The position numbers and the translations under genes were made by a program. Positions 37,467 through 47,442 of a stretch of 64,000 nucleotides of DNA are shown here, in pieces. The stretch lies in contig NZ_AYZD01000023.1 of assembly GCF_001436755.1 (NCBI RefSeq), forward strand, positions 1 through 64,000, read 5' to 3'. Below the pieces are notes generated by a model, which saw only the letters and a program-made list of their open reading frames with translations, was not told the origin of the DNA and made no database searches. Positions within the stretch are counted from its first letter, which is position 1. Each line of letters begins with the position of its first letter. The stretch is from Liquorilactobacillus aquaticus DSM 21051. Lineage in GTDB: Bacteria > Bacillota > Bacilli > Lactobacillales > Lactobacillaceae.

Positions 37467-38816
37467 TTACTTTAATCTATCATTCAACTTTTTGCTTAAT
37501 TCCTCAAAACCTGGACGATCCAAAAGAGCAAACATATTATGCTTGTAAGCTTCTACACCTGGTTGATTGAACGGATTGATACCATTTAAATACCCAGAAA
37601 TAGCAACAGCAATTTCAAAGAAATAAATAGTATACCCCAAGGTATATGCAGTCTGATCGGGAATATTGACAATCATATTAGGAACATTCCCGTCAGTATG
37701 TGCTAAAACTACCCCTTGGAATGCTTTGGCGTTTACAAAATCCATTGATTTACCTTCCAAGTAGCCTAATCCATCAAGATTTTCTTTTTCTTTTGGAATT
37801 TCAACATCGTGATTAGGCTTACCAACTTTAATTACCGTCTCCATAAGGTTGCGGCGACCTTCTTGAATGTACTGACCTAATGAATGCAAGTCAGTTGAAA
37901 AATTAGCCGATGAAGGATAAATTCCCTTCTGATCTTTACCTTCAGATTCACCCATTAACTGTTTCCACCATTCAGAGAAATACTGCAGTGATGGTTCATA
38001 ATTTTCAAGAATTTCTGTAGTGTACCCCTTACGATATAAAATATTTCTCAAAGCCGCGTACTGATATGCCTCATTCTCATTTAAATCAGCTTTATTATAC
38101 TCAGAACGCGCATCAGCAGCTCCTTGCATTAACGCATCAATATCTGCCCCTGAAGCTGCAATCGGCAACAAACCAACTGGAGATAAGACTGAGAACCTTC
38201 CACCTACATCATCTGGGATTACAAAAGTCTCATAACCTTCAGCGTTTGACTCTTTCTTTAAAGCTCCCTTTGCACGATCTGTTGTAGCATAAATACGCTC
38301 TTTAGCGCCTTGTTTGCCGTATTTTTCAATTAATTTCTTTTTAAAGACACGAAAAGCGATAGATGGTTCAGTTGTTGTCCCTGATTTAGAAATAACATTA
38401 ACTGAAAAGTCACGATCACCAATCAAATCAATTAAATCATGTACATATGACGAACTAATTGAGTTGCCTGCAAAGAACACCTGAGGTGCGTTTCTCTTTT
38501 CGGCAGGCAATAAATTGAAAAAGCCATGATGTAAGAATTCAATTGCTGCCCGAGCTCCTAAATATGATCCTCCAATTCCAATTACTACAAGAACATCAGA
38601 ATCAGATTGAATCTTTTTTGCAGCATCTTTAATACGTGCAAATTCTTCCTTATCGTAATCGACTGGTAAGTTTAGGAAACCACGAAAATCATTACCAGCA
38701 CCTGTTCCCTCACGCACCTCAGCGTCCGCTGCAGTGACAAGCGCCTGCATTTCACCCAACTCGTTATCTTGGACAAACTTATTCAAATTTGAACTATCAA
38801 ATGTTATATGTGCCAT
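37467..38816 (-). CDS. pgi: Glucose-6-phosphate isomerase
   Basis: 449 aa, the short firmicute form. SIS-fold signatures: [35 protein letters not shown], catalytic Glu in the YIQEGRRNL block and Lys in VEAYKHNMF. Interconverts glucose 6-phosphate and fructose 6-phosphate. GGAGAG precedes the ATG. Monocistronic. Confidence 0.97.
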   Translation of the reverse strand: MAHITFDSSNLNKFVQDNELGEMQALVTAADAEVREGTGAGNDFRGFLNLPVDYDKEEFARIKDAAKKIQSDSDVLVVIGIGGSYLGARAAIEFLHHGFFNLLPAEKRNAPQVFFAGNSISSSYVHDLIDLIGDRDFSVNVISKSGTTTEPSIAFRVFKKKLIEKYGKQGAKERIYATTDRAKGALKKESNAEGYETFVIPDDVGGRFSVLSPVGLLPIAASGADIDALMQGAADARSEYNKADLNENEAYQYAALRNILYRKGYTTEILENYEPSLQYFSEWWKQLMGESEGKDQKGIYPSSANFSTDLHSLGQYIQEGRRNLMETVIKVGKPNHDVEIPKEKENLDGLGYLEGKSMDFVNAKAFQGVVLAHTDGNVPNMIVNIPDQTAYTLGYTIYFFEIAVAISGYLNGINPFNQPGVEAYKHNMFALLDRPGFEELSKKLNDRLK

Positions 38817-39046
38817 TAGTATCTCTCCTTTTAGAGTTTTATCTAACCGCTATCATTATACAATAATTTAACTGTCTTGTAAGTAGCTTTCGACGATAAA
38901 TTATGATTTATACTTAAAACCACTTACTATAACAGTATAAGAACTTGAAAAAGAGTTAAAAAAACTTAGTTAAGCGTATCTCTTAAATGTATTTTACAAA
39001 TTCACGGATGAAAGTGTTCGCTATTATTAAAATCTACACTTCAGAA

Positions 39047-39907
39047 TCAAATTTTTGATAATAGAATTCCACCTGCTATTATCATTACAGAACCGATGGT
39101 AATATATATAAGTTCTTTTTTTGTCTTTTTCTCCCCTAACAGCAGTATACTACCAAAAGTCGAAATAATGATTCCCATTTGGGAAAAAGAGTAACTAATC
39201 GCCAGACCAACTGCAGGAATTGCTAAGAACATAAAAATGTTACCAGTCCCCCAAACCATTCCGGTAATAACGTTTTTAAAAGTCTCTTTTTGAAACGCAT
39301 CTTTTCCATAAGCAAAAAAGCTCGCTCCAATGACCATCCCGATTGCTTGGGGCAGTACCATTGCTTTAGCATCCACTCCTGCAAAATTTACGATTACTGT
39401 ATACCCAACATATCCGACTGTAGACAAAGTCAAAGCTCTGACCCCAGCCCCGATGTTTTCAGCATGTCTTTTGCTTGAGCTAACTCTATTGTCCCGCAAC
39501 GATGTCAAAGTAGCTCCAGCAATTAAAATAACTAAAGCAATCGTCCCTAATGCGATTTGATGTCCCGTCTGCCATTCATGAAAAAGAATGACCCCAGCCA
39601 GTGCATTGAATAACAATTGTAATCCAGTTGACAATGGTACCGTTTTTGATATTCCAATCGCTTTCATTGAATGAAATTGTTGATTTTGACCCAGACTCCA
39701 AAACAAACCTGAAACAACTCCGACAAGACATACTTTAAGAGATATATAGTCCTGAATATGGCTCCAAAAGACAATTGTTGTAAGGGCACTAAAAAGCAGA
39801 GCACCCAAAGTCATTCCTAGAGTTTGTTGATTTGCGTTACCGCCTAATTTACCACTGACCAATCCGATACTTCCCCATGCAATAGCAGGGATAAGTGCGA
39901 TTAACAT
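39047..39907 (-). CDS. Glucose/ribose uptake permease (GRP family)
   Basis: 286 aa with ten hydrophobic segments of the drug/metabolite-transporter fold. IPAIAWGSIGLVSGKLGG at the N-terminus and FWSLGQNQQFHSMKAIGISK are hallmarks of the GlcU/RbsU family of proton-linked sugar uptake proteins. Sugar could be glucose or ribose; a ribokinase is encoded 23 kb away in the window but not adjacent. GAGG about 11 nt before the ATG. Confidence 0.85.
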   Translation of the reverse strand: MLIALIPAIAWGSIGLVSGKLGGNANQQTLGMTLGALLFSALTTIVFWSHIQDYISLKVCLVGVVSGLFWSLGQNQQFHSMKAIGISKTVPLSTGLQLLFNALAGVILFHEWQTGHQIALGTIALVILIAGATLTSLRDNRVSSSKRHAENIGAGVRALTLSTVGYVGYTVIVNFAGVDAKAMVLPQAIGMVIGASFFAYGKDAFQKETFKNVITGMVWGTGNIFMFLAIPAVGLAISYSFSQMGIIISTFGSILLLGEKKTKKELIYITIGSVMIIAGGILLSKI

Positions 39908-39991
39908 AATATAATAACCTCATTTCTCTTTTTCTCTCTGTGACTAGATATTATATCAGTTCATCGCTACTCTAAACAAGTCCGTAAAAAA

Positions 39992-41167
39992 TCAGCGCTG
40001 GACTTTCAAAATCAATGCCTTGAAATAGTCGCTCTGTCGATATTGTTTTAGTGTAGCGAAGTCTTGCGGTGAATGATAAGTTTGAACAATTTCAAAACTG
40101 CTGTTATTCTCCGCAAATACTTCATTAAGCTGTTCCTTTAATTTTCTTAGGGATAAACTTGCTGAATTGACTGTCAAAATCAACAGGCCGCCATCCTTAG
40201 TTGCCTTTACCGCTGCTTCGATTAAAGCTGGATAGTCCTTACTCAAATTAAAAGTTCGTTTTTTAGAACGTACAAACACTGGTGGGTCTAGAAAAGTTAC
40301 ATCAAATTCAATATGATGATTGAACGCATAATCAAGGTAGCCTTGAACATCCATAGTTCGAATTTCTTGCTTTTCTGGGTCAATATTATTCGCAAGAAAC
40401 TGTTTTTTTAAGCGCTCGCTGGCCTTGACCGTCAAATCAACATTTGTCGTCTTAAAAGCACCGCCTACCATCGCACTTGCTCCAACAGCTCCGTTACGGC
40501 TAAAACCTGAAAAAACAATTTTTTCTGCGGAATATTTCGATTTTAAATCTGCCAATAATTCACGTTTATCAAGATCAAAATTACCGATCTCACTATTTAA
40601 GTAAACAAGAAATTTGACACCATTTTGTTTAACTTCTAATGTGTTAGGAGCCGTTTCTCCTTTTACCTGCCGATTTTTTAATGCATCCTTTTGAACATTG
40701 AACTGCAGTTTTTCGTATATTCCCTTACAATCCTTGATAGCTGTTTCAAATGCATCATAGAGGGTCTTCCGATGCTGATATAATCCCTTATTATCAAAAG
40801 TAAAGACATAATAGCCAGCATAATAATCGATTGTCAAACCACCTAATCCATCACCAACACCGTTGAAAAAGCGGAACACATTTGTTTCTTCAGAATAGTA
40901 AAATGATGATCTCTTGATCTGTGCCATTGTAAATAATTTTCGGAAGAAATTATCATCGATAAATTTATCTTCTGTCGTAAGTATCCAACCATCACTGTTA
41001 CGCTGTTTGGCTAAATAGGCATATGCTACAAACTGATTTCTGACAACTAATTTGATCAGTTCTCCATCATTTCCTTGGTAAGGTGCAACGAAATCCTTAA
41101 CACCTAATTTAGGATATCCGTCTTTATATTTGCGAGCTGCTTCATTTGTTATTTCAATTGATTTCAC
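39992..41167 (-). CDS. rRNA large-subunit methyltransferase, RlmI type
   Basis: 391 aa. N-terminal PUA-like RNA-binding domain (about residues 1-75), then a Rossmann SAM domain: FSGFSRNGAVGASAM (motif I), DVQGYLDYAF, and catalytic motif DPPVFVRSKKRTFN. This matches RlmI/YwbD class 23S rRNA cytosine-C5 methyltransferases, where the sequence is more often DPPxFA. Exact target base not determinable here. Divergent from ltaS. Confidence 0.85.
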   Translation of the reverse strand: MKSIEITNEAARKYKDGYPKLGVKDFVAPYQGNDGELIKLVVRNQFVAYAYLAKQRNSDGWILTTEDKFIDDNFFRKLFTMAQIKRSSFYYSEETNVFRFFNGVGDGLGGLTIDYYAGYYVFTFDNKGLYQHRKTLYDAFETAIKDCKGIYEKLQFNVQKDALKNRQVKGETAPNTLEVKQNGVKFLVYLNSEIGNFDLDKRELLADLKSKYSAEKIVFSGFSRNGAVGASAMVGGAFKTTNVDLTVKASERLKKQFLANNIDPEKQEIRTMDVQGYLDYAFNHHIEFDVTFLDPPVFVRSKKRTFNLSKDYPALIEAAVKATKDGGLLILTVNSASLSLRKLKEQLNEVFAENNSSFEIVQTYHSPQDFATLKQYRQSDYFKALILKVQR

Positions 41168-41394
41168 GTTTTTGTTCTCCTATTCGCGTACGAAAAATTC
41201 TAGACTACCCTTTATAATAACAGACTTGCCTGCCAATTATCTCTAAATCCGATCATTTTAACTATATTATTAGTTGCCTCAGCAAATTACTTTGTAAAAC
41301 TTTTATAATATGCTGTAGGTAAATTGACTTCATTTTAATTTATGGTTTAGAATGAAACATTAGTTGAATTCACTCGGAAAGGACGGTTCATGCC

Positions 41395-43557
41395 GTGTTC
41401 CTATCAAAAACAAGAAATTTTCTAAGTACACGTTGGGGGTTTTTTTCTTTATTAGTCTTTCTTTTTTGGTTAAAGACAATTCTAGTGTACCTCATCGACT
41501 TTCGTCTAGGAGTCGAAGGATTTTATCAATATGCTGTTTTGTTGTTTAACCCCATAGCTACAACTTTGCTTTTTTTCAGTGCTTCCTTATATATAAAAAG
41601 ACCTATACCTTCATACTTGGTTTTATTTATGATTTATATCGCTAACTCAGCCTTGCTTCTCTTCAATGTTATTTATTATCGTGAATTTACCGATTTTATG
41701 ACAATCAATGTTATCTTTGGTTATTCATCTGTTTCAGAAGGACTTAGCTCTAGTTCATTCGCATTGTTAAAACCACAAGACCTTATTATGTTAATCGATA
41801 TTATTTTTATTATAGTCGCTTTTGCAACACGCTTCATAAAATTCGACAAAAAACCATTACCACAAAGACAAGCTGTTGCGGTATCATCTTTTGCTCTACT
41901 TTTAATTTTTTTCAACCTTACCCTTGGAGAAATCAATCGTCCACAACTGCTTTCACGCACCTTTGATCGCAACTATTTAGTAAAATATTTGGGGATAGAT
42001 GCATTTACTTTCTATGATGGTATTAAGACTGCGAAAAACAACCGTGTTCGCAGCGAGGCAAGCAGCTCTGACTTGAACAAAGTTTTAAATTTCACGCAGA
42101 AACATTATGCCAAGCCGAATTCGCAAATGTATGGCATCGCAAAGGGCAAAAATATTATTGTCATTCATTTGGAAAGCTTTCAGCAATTTTTGATCAACTA
42201 TCGTCTTAACGGAAAAGAAGTTACACCTTTTTTAAATAGTCTCTACAATGACAAGTCAACCTACAGTTTTGCTAATTTCTTTAATCAAGTAGGGCAAGGT
42301 AAAACATCTGATGCAGAAAACATGCTTGAGACAAGTGTTTATGGATTACAGCAAGGCTCTTTATTCTCAGCTTTAGGAACGGATAATACCTTCCAAGGTG
42401 CTCCTGCTATTTTAAATCAAACACAGGGCTACTCCAGTGCTGTTTTTCACGGTAATAAAGGGTCATTCTGGAATCGAAACAGCGTCTACAAAAACTTAGG
42501 CTATCAGTATTTCTTTGACTCCAGCTATTTTAATACAGATTCTAATAATTTGACCGAATATGGACTTAAAGATAAACTGTTATTCCATGATTCAGTCAAA
42601 TATTTGGAACGTCTACAACAACCATTTTATGCGAAATTCATTACTGTTTCAAATCATTTTCCATATACAATAGATCAAAAAAACACCGATTTTAAAGCAG
42701 CTGATACTGGTGATAGTTCCGTAGATAATTACTTTGTAACAGCACATTATCTCGATCAGTCAGTCAAAGAATTTTTCGATTATTTAAAAAAGAGTGGTTT
42801 ATATAACAACTCTATGATCGTTCTTTATGGAGACCATTATGGTATTTCAAATTCACGTAATTTGAAATTAGCCTCACTGTTGGGAAAATCATCTTCTACT
42901 TGGACTGATTTTGATAATACCCAATTACAACGTGTTCCTTTTATGATTCATATTCCCGGCCAAAAAAATGGCGGAATCCAGCAACAATATGGCGGCGAGA
43001 TAGATGTTCTCCCCACTCTGCTCCATTTAGCAGGAATAGACACAAGTTCTTATATTCAATTCGGGACAGATTTATTCTCAAAACAACATGATCAAGTTGT
43101 TGCGTTTCGAAATGAAAATTTTGTCACTCCAAATTACACTGTAGTTGATGGCAATATTTATGACAATAAAACTGGTGTTCAGATAACACATCCTTCAACC
43201 GCTTTAGCTAATAAAATCAAATCTGAAAGCAACAAAGTTAATACTGAACTGTCACTATCAGATTCATTGAACAATAAAAACTTACTGCGTTTCTACATTC
43301 CAAATGGCTTCACACCTGTGGACCCTAAGAATTACAATTACAAAAATGATTTTGGTCAAATTACCAAGTTGCAACAACAACTTGGAACAAGTTCAACTAG
43401 CCTTTGGTCGCGTAATGGTAATAAAACAACAATTGATGATTACACATCTGATGCACCTGAGTTAAATACCACCGATTCAAATGAAAAAAATGAATCTAGT
43501 GCATCATCATCAATCAGCACAAACAGCAGCTCGTCGTCTTCAGTCGACAAACGTTAA
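41395..43557 (+). CDS. ltaS: Lipoteichoic acid synthase
   Basis: 720 aa. Five N-terminal membrane helices (residues about 10-165), then an extracellular sulfatase-like domain: VIHLESFQQF, nucleophile Thr in GQGKTSDAEN, and metal site VLYGDHYGIS. Polymerises glycerol phosphate from phosphatidylglycerol into lipoteichoic acid. The best in-frame start is GTG 41395, 11 nt after AAAGGA; an out-of-frame ATG at 41390 is closer to the SD (see findings). The C-terminus is an unusual Ser/Asn-rich tail of about 30 residues (NESSASSSISTNSSSSSS). Confidence 0.92.
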   Translation: MFLSKTRNFLSTRWGFFSLLVFLFWLKTILVYLIDFRLGVEGFYQYAVLLFNPIATTLLFFSASLYIKRPIPSYLVLFMIYIANSALLLFNVIYYREFTDFMTINVIFGYSSVSEGLSSSSFALLKPQDLIMLIDIIFIIVAFATRFIKFDKKPLPQRQAVAVSSFALLLIFFNLTLGEINRPQLLSRTFDRNYLVKYLGIDAFTFYDGIKTAKNNRVRSEASSSDLNKVLNFTQKHYAKPNSQMYGIAKGKNIIVIHLESFQQFLINYRLNGKEVTPFLNSLYNDKSTYSFANFFNQVGQGKTSDAENMLETSVYGLQQGSLFSALGTDNTFQGAPAILNQTQGYSSAVFHGNKGSFWNRNSVYKNLGYQYFFDSSYFNTDSNNLTEYGLKDKLLFHDSVKYLERLQQPFYAKFITVSNHFPYTIDQKNTDFKAADTGDSSVDNYFVTAHYLDQSVKEFFDYLKKSGLYNNSMIVLYGDHYGISNSRNLKLASLLGKSSSTWTDFDNTQLQRVPFMIHIPGQKNGGIQQQYGGEIDVLPTLLHLAGIDTSSYIQFGTDLFSKQHDQVVAFRNENFVTPNYTVVDGNIYDNKTGVQITHPSTALANKIKSESNKVNTELSLSDSLNNKNLLRFYIPNGFTPVDPKNYNYKNDFGQITKLQQQLGTSSTSLWSRNGNKTTIDDYTSDAPELNTTDSNEKNESSASSSISTNSSSSSSVDKR

Positions 43558-43634
43558 CACGTAACCAGTAACTCTACTGTACCCTAACTGAATTGAATCA
43601 AAGATTAGTATTATGCCGCGTATGTTAAACACAT

Positions 43635-43667
43635 AAAAGGACCCCACTTTTCAGTGAGGTCCTTTTG
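43635..43667 (+). terminator. ltaS terminator
   Basis: AAAAGGACC-CACT arms pair with AGTG-GGTCCTTTT, about 80 bp after the ltaS stop and just before the 3' end of the convergent tmRNA gene. The A-run/T-run ends allow both directions. Confidence 0.85.
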
Positions 43668-43680
43668 ATTACTCTATAAA

Positions 43681-44045
43681 TGGAGATGGCGGGACTCGAA
43701 CCCGCGTCCAAGCATATCGGCACTTAAATTTCTACGCCCATAGTCATTCTATTTAAAATTCATTGTCAACTACGCCGAATGGCATGGCCAGCATTGACAA
43801 CTAACCTGATTGATCTCTTCCAGCAACTTCAGGTGGGAGCCTTTGGCGTAAGTCCACTTAATTTAAGACCCGTGACCAACACATGGACGATGCTAGGCGG
43901 ATCTACGCTAAACTGTTATTAAGCAGCTAAAGCGTAAGAATTGTTATTATTTTTTGCAGTTATATTTAACTGAGCGTCTTTACGTCGCGCAACTACGAGG
44001 CGCAATCCAAGCTCGACCTATACCTGTCGAATCCAAAACATCCCC
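43681..44045 (-). ncRNA. ssrA: tmRNA
   Basis: 365 nt. The 5' end GGGGATGTTTTGGATTCGAC and the 3' end GGGTTCGACTCCCGCCATCTCCA-type acceptor/T arm (split here at less than 20 nt: GGGTTCGACTCCCGC, then CATCTCCA) form the tRNA-like domain with encoded CCA. The tag reading frame at 43919-43957 encodes AKNNNNSYALAA followed by TAA, a lactobacillar tag. Rescues stalled ribosomes with SmpB. A TG-extended -10 (TGTTAAAAT, minus strand) ends 8 nt before the 5' end. Confidence 0.97.
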
Positions 44046-44053
44046 ATGGCATG

Positions 44054-44062
44054 ATTTTAACA
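44054..44062 (-). promoter_or_regulatory. ssrA extended -10 promoter
   Basis: TGTTAAAAT on the minus strand, with -10 TAAAAT at 44054-44059 and the tmRNA 5' end 9 nt downstream; no good -35. It lies within an inverted repeat CCATGGCA ... TGCCATGG. Confidence 0.5.
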
Positions 44063-44115
44063 TAAATCAAGTTGCCATGGAAGCTTTTTAGCCTCCATCA
44101 GTTAAAAACCCCATC

Positions 44116-45507
44116 CTAGTAAACGACTACTGCCTCAGCTTGAGATAAGTTGTCATAGACACTCTTCATTTGGGAAACGGGTGTATTCACACAACCACCC
44201 GATCCATCATTCAGATAAGCATTACTTGCCCAGTTTGTGCGCCAGCTTGCATCATGAAACCCACAACCGCTGTTTGTGAACTGTGCCCAATAATTTACCT
44301 TGACTGAATAATTCTCACTTCCGGATTCACTTCCCTTTAAAACAGAAGGAGATTCTTTGTACATCACATACCATAATCCCTTAGGGGTGTCTTCATTTGT
44401 ACTGCTTTTTCCAGTAACAACGTTCGTTGAAACAACTTCTTTACCATCTTTATAGATCCACAAATGTTGATCTGAAATCGAAACTTCTGCATAAGTGTTT
44501 CCTATACCATCATTAGTCGTATTGTCATATCCTGTGCCATATGTTAAGTAACCTGTTCCATAGATATCTGACTTTGCATCAAGTTGTGATGTTCCTTCAT
44601 TTTTCTTGAAAGAATTAATAATCCGTCCGACAGCATCACTACTCTTTATTGCCCAACCATAAGTTCCTCCACTGGCAACTGTTACAGTTTTTCCAGCATG
44701 TGTTTTAAAACTAATTGACTTACCTAAAGTAGCTTGATTTTTGTTTATTTCATCAATCTTCTTACTAATTCCTGCTTGATTGATTTGATAGTTACTATTC
44801 TGATAGGTAACTTCATTTAGCACTTGCTTTGCTTCAAGATCATACTTAGTGTTCTGAACAGTATATTCAACTTTCCTAGCAGCCAGTTTTTCAAGCATCT
44901 TTTTCTCATGTTTAACAGTTTTACTTGTTTCACTCAGTGGTTGAACTATTTTGTTTTTTAAATAAACATTTTGTTCATATTTCTGCTTGTCAAATGTCTT
45001 TAAAATCAGTGCTACATTGTATTGATCTCCCTTTTGGGCTTTATCGATCCCAACTTTCCCATATCTGAGAACAGCCTTTGCATCAACCGCTTTTTTTCTT
45101 TTCTGATTTTCACTTTTCAGTTTTGCTGCAACTGCATTGCGAATCTCTATTTGACGATAGTTCCCCATCTTACTTGGTATAGCTCTATAACTATACTTTT
45201 TCTTAGATGGCAAAAAGCTCCATTGCTTTTTCAACAATTTCTGAATTTTTCTCTGATCTTGACTTGAAAATCCTGAAACAGTTTTTTTACCACGATAAAA
45301 AAGTTTGTTGTTTAAATAAACATTGTTACTAACAGTTTTAGTCTTTAATTTTTTCGTCGCTTGTGCCTTATTTAAGCCTCCAACATTGATACCATTTATT
45401 TCAACGTTTTGGTTGAAATGTGTCATTCGATAATATGTGTAACTACTTCCCAAAATAATACATAAAATACCTATTACTCCTGCAACTAACATCTTTTTGC
45501 GTTTAAT
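44116..45507 (-). CDS. L,D-transpeptidase (YkuD domain) with membrane anchor
   Basis: About 463 aa. N-terminal membrane anchor (LVAGVIGILCIILGSSYTYY), two peptidoglycan-binding-like repeats, then a YkuD domain (about the last 120 residues) with the His in GFHDASWRTNW and catalytic Cys in DGSGGCVNTP. Forms 3-3 cross-links or links proteins to peptidoglycan. Start is uncertain: the only strong SD, GAGGTGAT, is 8 nt before an ATT codon at 45507; ATG 45492 is too far from it and ATG 45543/45555 have no SD. I use the ATT position. Confidence 0.88.
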   Translation of the reverse strand: MKRKKMLVAGVIGILCIILGSSYTYYRMTHFNQNVEINGINVGGLNKAQATKKLKTKTVSNNVYLNNKLFYRGKKTVSGFSSQDQRKIQKLLKKQWSFLPSKKKYSYRAIPSKMGNYRQIEIRNAVAAKLKSENQKRKKAVDAKAVLRYGKVGIDKAQKGDQYNVALILKTFDKQKYEQNVYLKNKIVQPLSETSKTVKHEKKMLEKLAARKVEYTVQNTKYDLEAKQVLNEVTYQNSNYQINQAGISKKIDEINKNQATLGKSISFKTHAGKTVTVASGGTYGWAIKSSDAVGRIINSFKKNEGTSQLDAKSDIYGTGYLTYGTGYDNTTNDGIGNTYAEVSISDQHLWIYKDGKEVVSTNVVTGKSSTNEDTPKGLWYVMYKESPSVLKGSESGSENYSVKVNYWAQFTNSGCGFHDASWRTNWASNAYLNDGSGGCVNTPVSQMKSVYDNLSQAEAVVVY

Positions 45508-45673
45508 TTTAATCACCTCATCAAAAGTCGAACCTTCGAACATAGGTCTTAGCATATCACATTTCGAAATAAAGTTTAATTGTTCTAAACTAAAAAGGCC
45601 TAATATGTTTATGAAATTAAAATAATTTTAATAAACAAAATTATATTTCACTCCATAAAATAAGCCTACTCAC

Positions 45674-45708
45674 AAAAAAATTCAAGGTCTGAAAGCAGCC
45701 CTTGAATT
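45674..45708 (-). terminator. AzgA permease terminator
   Basis: Arms AATTCAAGG and CCTTGAATT with a 12-nt loop, followed on the minus strand by T7; 22 bp after the permease stop. Confidence 0.88.
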
Positions 45709-45729
45709 AAAAATGTTAAATTTTTATGT

Positions 45730-47190
45730 CTATTCAATTATCGCTAATACAACAAAGTTCAAAACAAACAATATTGTACAAACAATCATCATAGGATGAA
45801 TTTCTTTAAATTTATTTTTTGCAATTTTGACAGCAATGTAAAATATAAACCCAGCTGCAATCCCATAAGAGATACTATAACATATTGCCATGAAGACCGA
45901 AGCAAAAAAAGCAGGTATTGCATCTTCCAAATTATTCCAATTTATGTTCTTAAACGATGCCATCATCATAATACCGACCACAATCAAAGCAGGTGCAGTG
46001 GCTGAATCTGGAATAATTGCAATAAATGGAGCTAATAAGCTGCTAAGCAAAAACATAATTGCTGCAACCAAGCTAGTTAATCCCGTACGTCCGCCTACTC
46101 CAATTCCCGAAGCACTCTCAACAAACGTAGTTACATTAGATGCACCAAAAATAGCAGATATTACTGAACCGATCGCATCAGAAAACAACGAGCGATCCAT
46201 TTTAGACTTAAAGCCGTGTCCATTAAAAAACTCGGCCTCATCTTTTGCTGAAAAAATACCAGTTCTTTTACCGGTTCCGATAAAGGTTCCGATTGTATCA
46301 AAAATATCAGTCAAACTGAAAGCAAAAATAGTCATTATTGCGAGCAAAATTCGCCCTGGGTCAGTAAAAAGTGACCCCATTCCCTTGGACCCAAAAGCAG
46401 CCCCTACCGTTGTTCCCAATTGTTGAAAGGATTCGCCTAAGGAATTTCCACCTGCCAATTCAGTATGTGTAACGCCCATTGGTATACCAATGATAGTTGT
46501 CAAAATAATCCCGATCAAAATTGCACCACGGACATTTTTAACCACTAAAAATATCATAATGATTAAACCTATCAGTGCCAATAAAGGAGCCGCTTGATTA
46601 AAGTTTATCAGAGCAGGAGTTACACTGCTATTCGAAACGATCGACGAAACACCATCTTTAAAATGTGTCGTTCCTGCATTATAAGATGAGCCATTGATAG
46701 AAAGTATTCCACCCTTATCAGTAATGAATTTAAGAAAACCAGCATTCTTAACACCTATGTATGCAACAAAAATTCCTATTCCTCCACCAATAGCATGTTG
46801 AAGTACGTCGGGAATTGATTTGATTATCAAACGTCTTATTTTGGTTACAGTAACAATGACATTGATTATCCCACATAAAAAAACAAGTGCTAATGCCTGC
46901 TGCCATGAAAAACCTAGTTGTAGAACAACAGTATATGTGAAGAAAGTCGCTAATCCTAGCCCAGGTGCTTGAACATAAGGAACGTTTGCAAATAAGGCCA
47001 TGATGAGTGTACTAACAGCTGAAGAAATAATAGTTGCTAAGAAAATTGCTTGCGTTGGCATTCCTGTCAACCCTAATATGTTTGGTGCTACAAATAATAT
47101 GTACGACATCGCGAAAAAGGTCGTTAACCCCGCTAAAATCTCCGTCGTAACATTAGTATTGTTCTCCTCAAGCTTGAAGAACTTCTTCAT
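45730..47190 (-). CDS. NCS2 family purine permease (AzgA type)
   Basis: 486 aa with twelve or more helices. The N-terminal TTEILAGLTTFFAMSYILFV and GMPTQAIFLATIISSAVSTL, central VPYVQAPGLGLATFFTY and FDTIGTFIGTG are AzgA/PbuG hallmarks for adenine, guanine or hypoxanthine uptake. Start ATG 47190 with GGGGAG about 10 nt upstream; the frame to 47226 overlaps the promoter. No purine riboswitch core was seen in the leader. Confidence 0.9.
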   Translation of the reverse strand: MKKFFKLEENNTNVTTEILAGLTTFFAMSYILFVAPNILGLTGMPTQAIFLATIISSAVSTLIMALFANVPYVQAPGLGLATFFTYTVVLQLGFSWQQALALVFLCGIINVIVTVTKIRRLIIKSIPDVLQHAIGGGIGIFVAYIGVKNAGFLKFITDKGGILSINGSSYNAGTTHFKDGVSSIVSNSSVTPALINFNQAAPLLALIGLIIMIFLVVKNVRGAILIGIILTTIIGIPMGVTHTELAGGNSLGESFQQLGTTVGAAFGSKGMGSLFTDPGRILLAIMTIFAFSLTDIFDTIGTFIGTGKRTGIFSAKDEAEFFNGHGFKSKMDRSLFSDAIGSVISAIFGASNVTTFVESASGIGVGGRTGLTSLVAAIMFLLSSLLAPFIAIIPDSATAPALIVVGIMMMASFKNINWNNLEDAIPAFFASVFMAICYSISYGIAAGFIFYIAVKIAKNKFKEIHPMMIVCTILFVLNFVVLAIIE

Positions 47191-47225
47191 AATCAACAAA
47201 CTCCCCTTCTTTTTTAAACATTTCA

Positions 47226-47253
47226 ATTATAGCAAAAATAATTCGTCTTTCAA
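47226..47253 (-). promoter_or_regulatory. Promoter of the purine permease
   Basis: -35 TTGAAA (47248-47253), 16-nt spacer, -10 TATAAT (47226-47231) with extended TGC; only about 36 nt ahead of the ATG, leaving no room for a riboswitch. Confidence 0.65.
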
Positions 47254-47442
47254 TCAATTTCCCTTATAAATGATGAACTTTTAATTTGTTTTCAAATAAA
47301 AAAGCGAATTATTTGCATCTAATTAAAAATAAACGTTTAAATTGGAAGAACTGAAGTTATCATTATTTTTAATGAATATACTTCTATAACCGTACCTTGT
47401 TCTTAATGGACACCGCCCTTGTAATCTTCAGATTGTTAATCT

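Noticed and set aside
45890-46426. 178-codon frame antisense to the purine permease
   Set aside because: Shadow of the real gene: the permease has full family motifs; the antisense product has none and no SD.
47191-47442. Purine riboswitch ahead of the AzgA permease
   Set aside because: Promoter lies only about 36 nt before the ATG and the conserved purine aptamer core is not seen.
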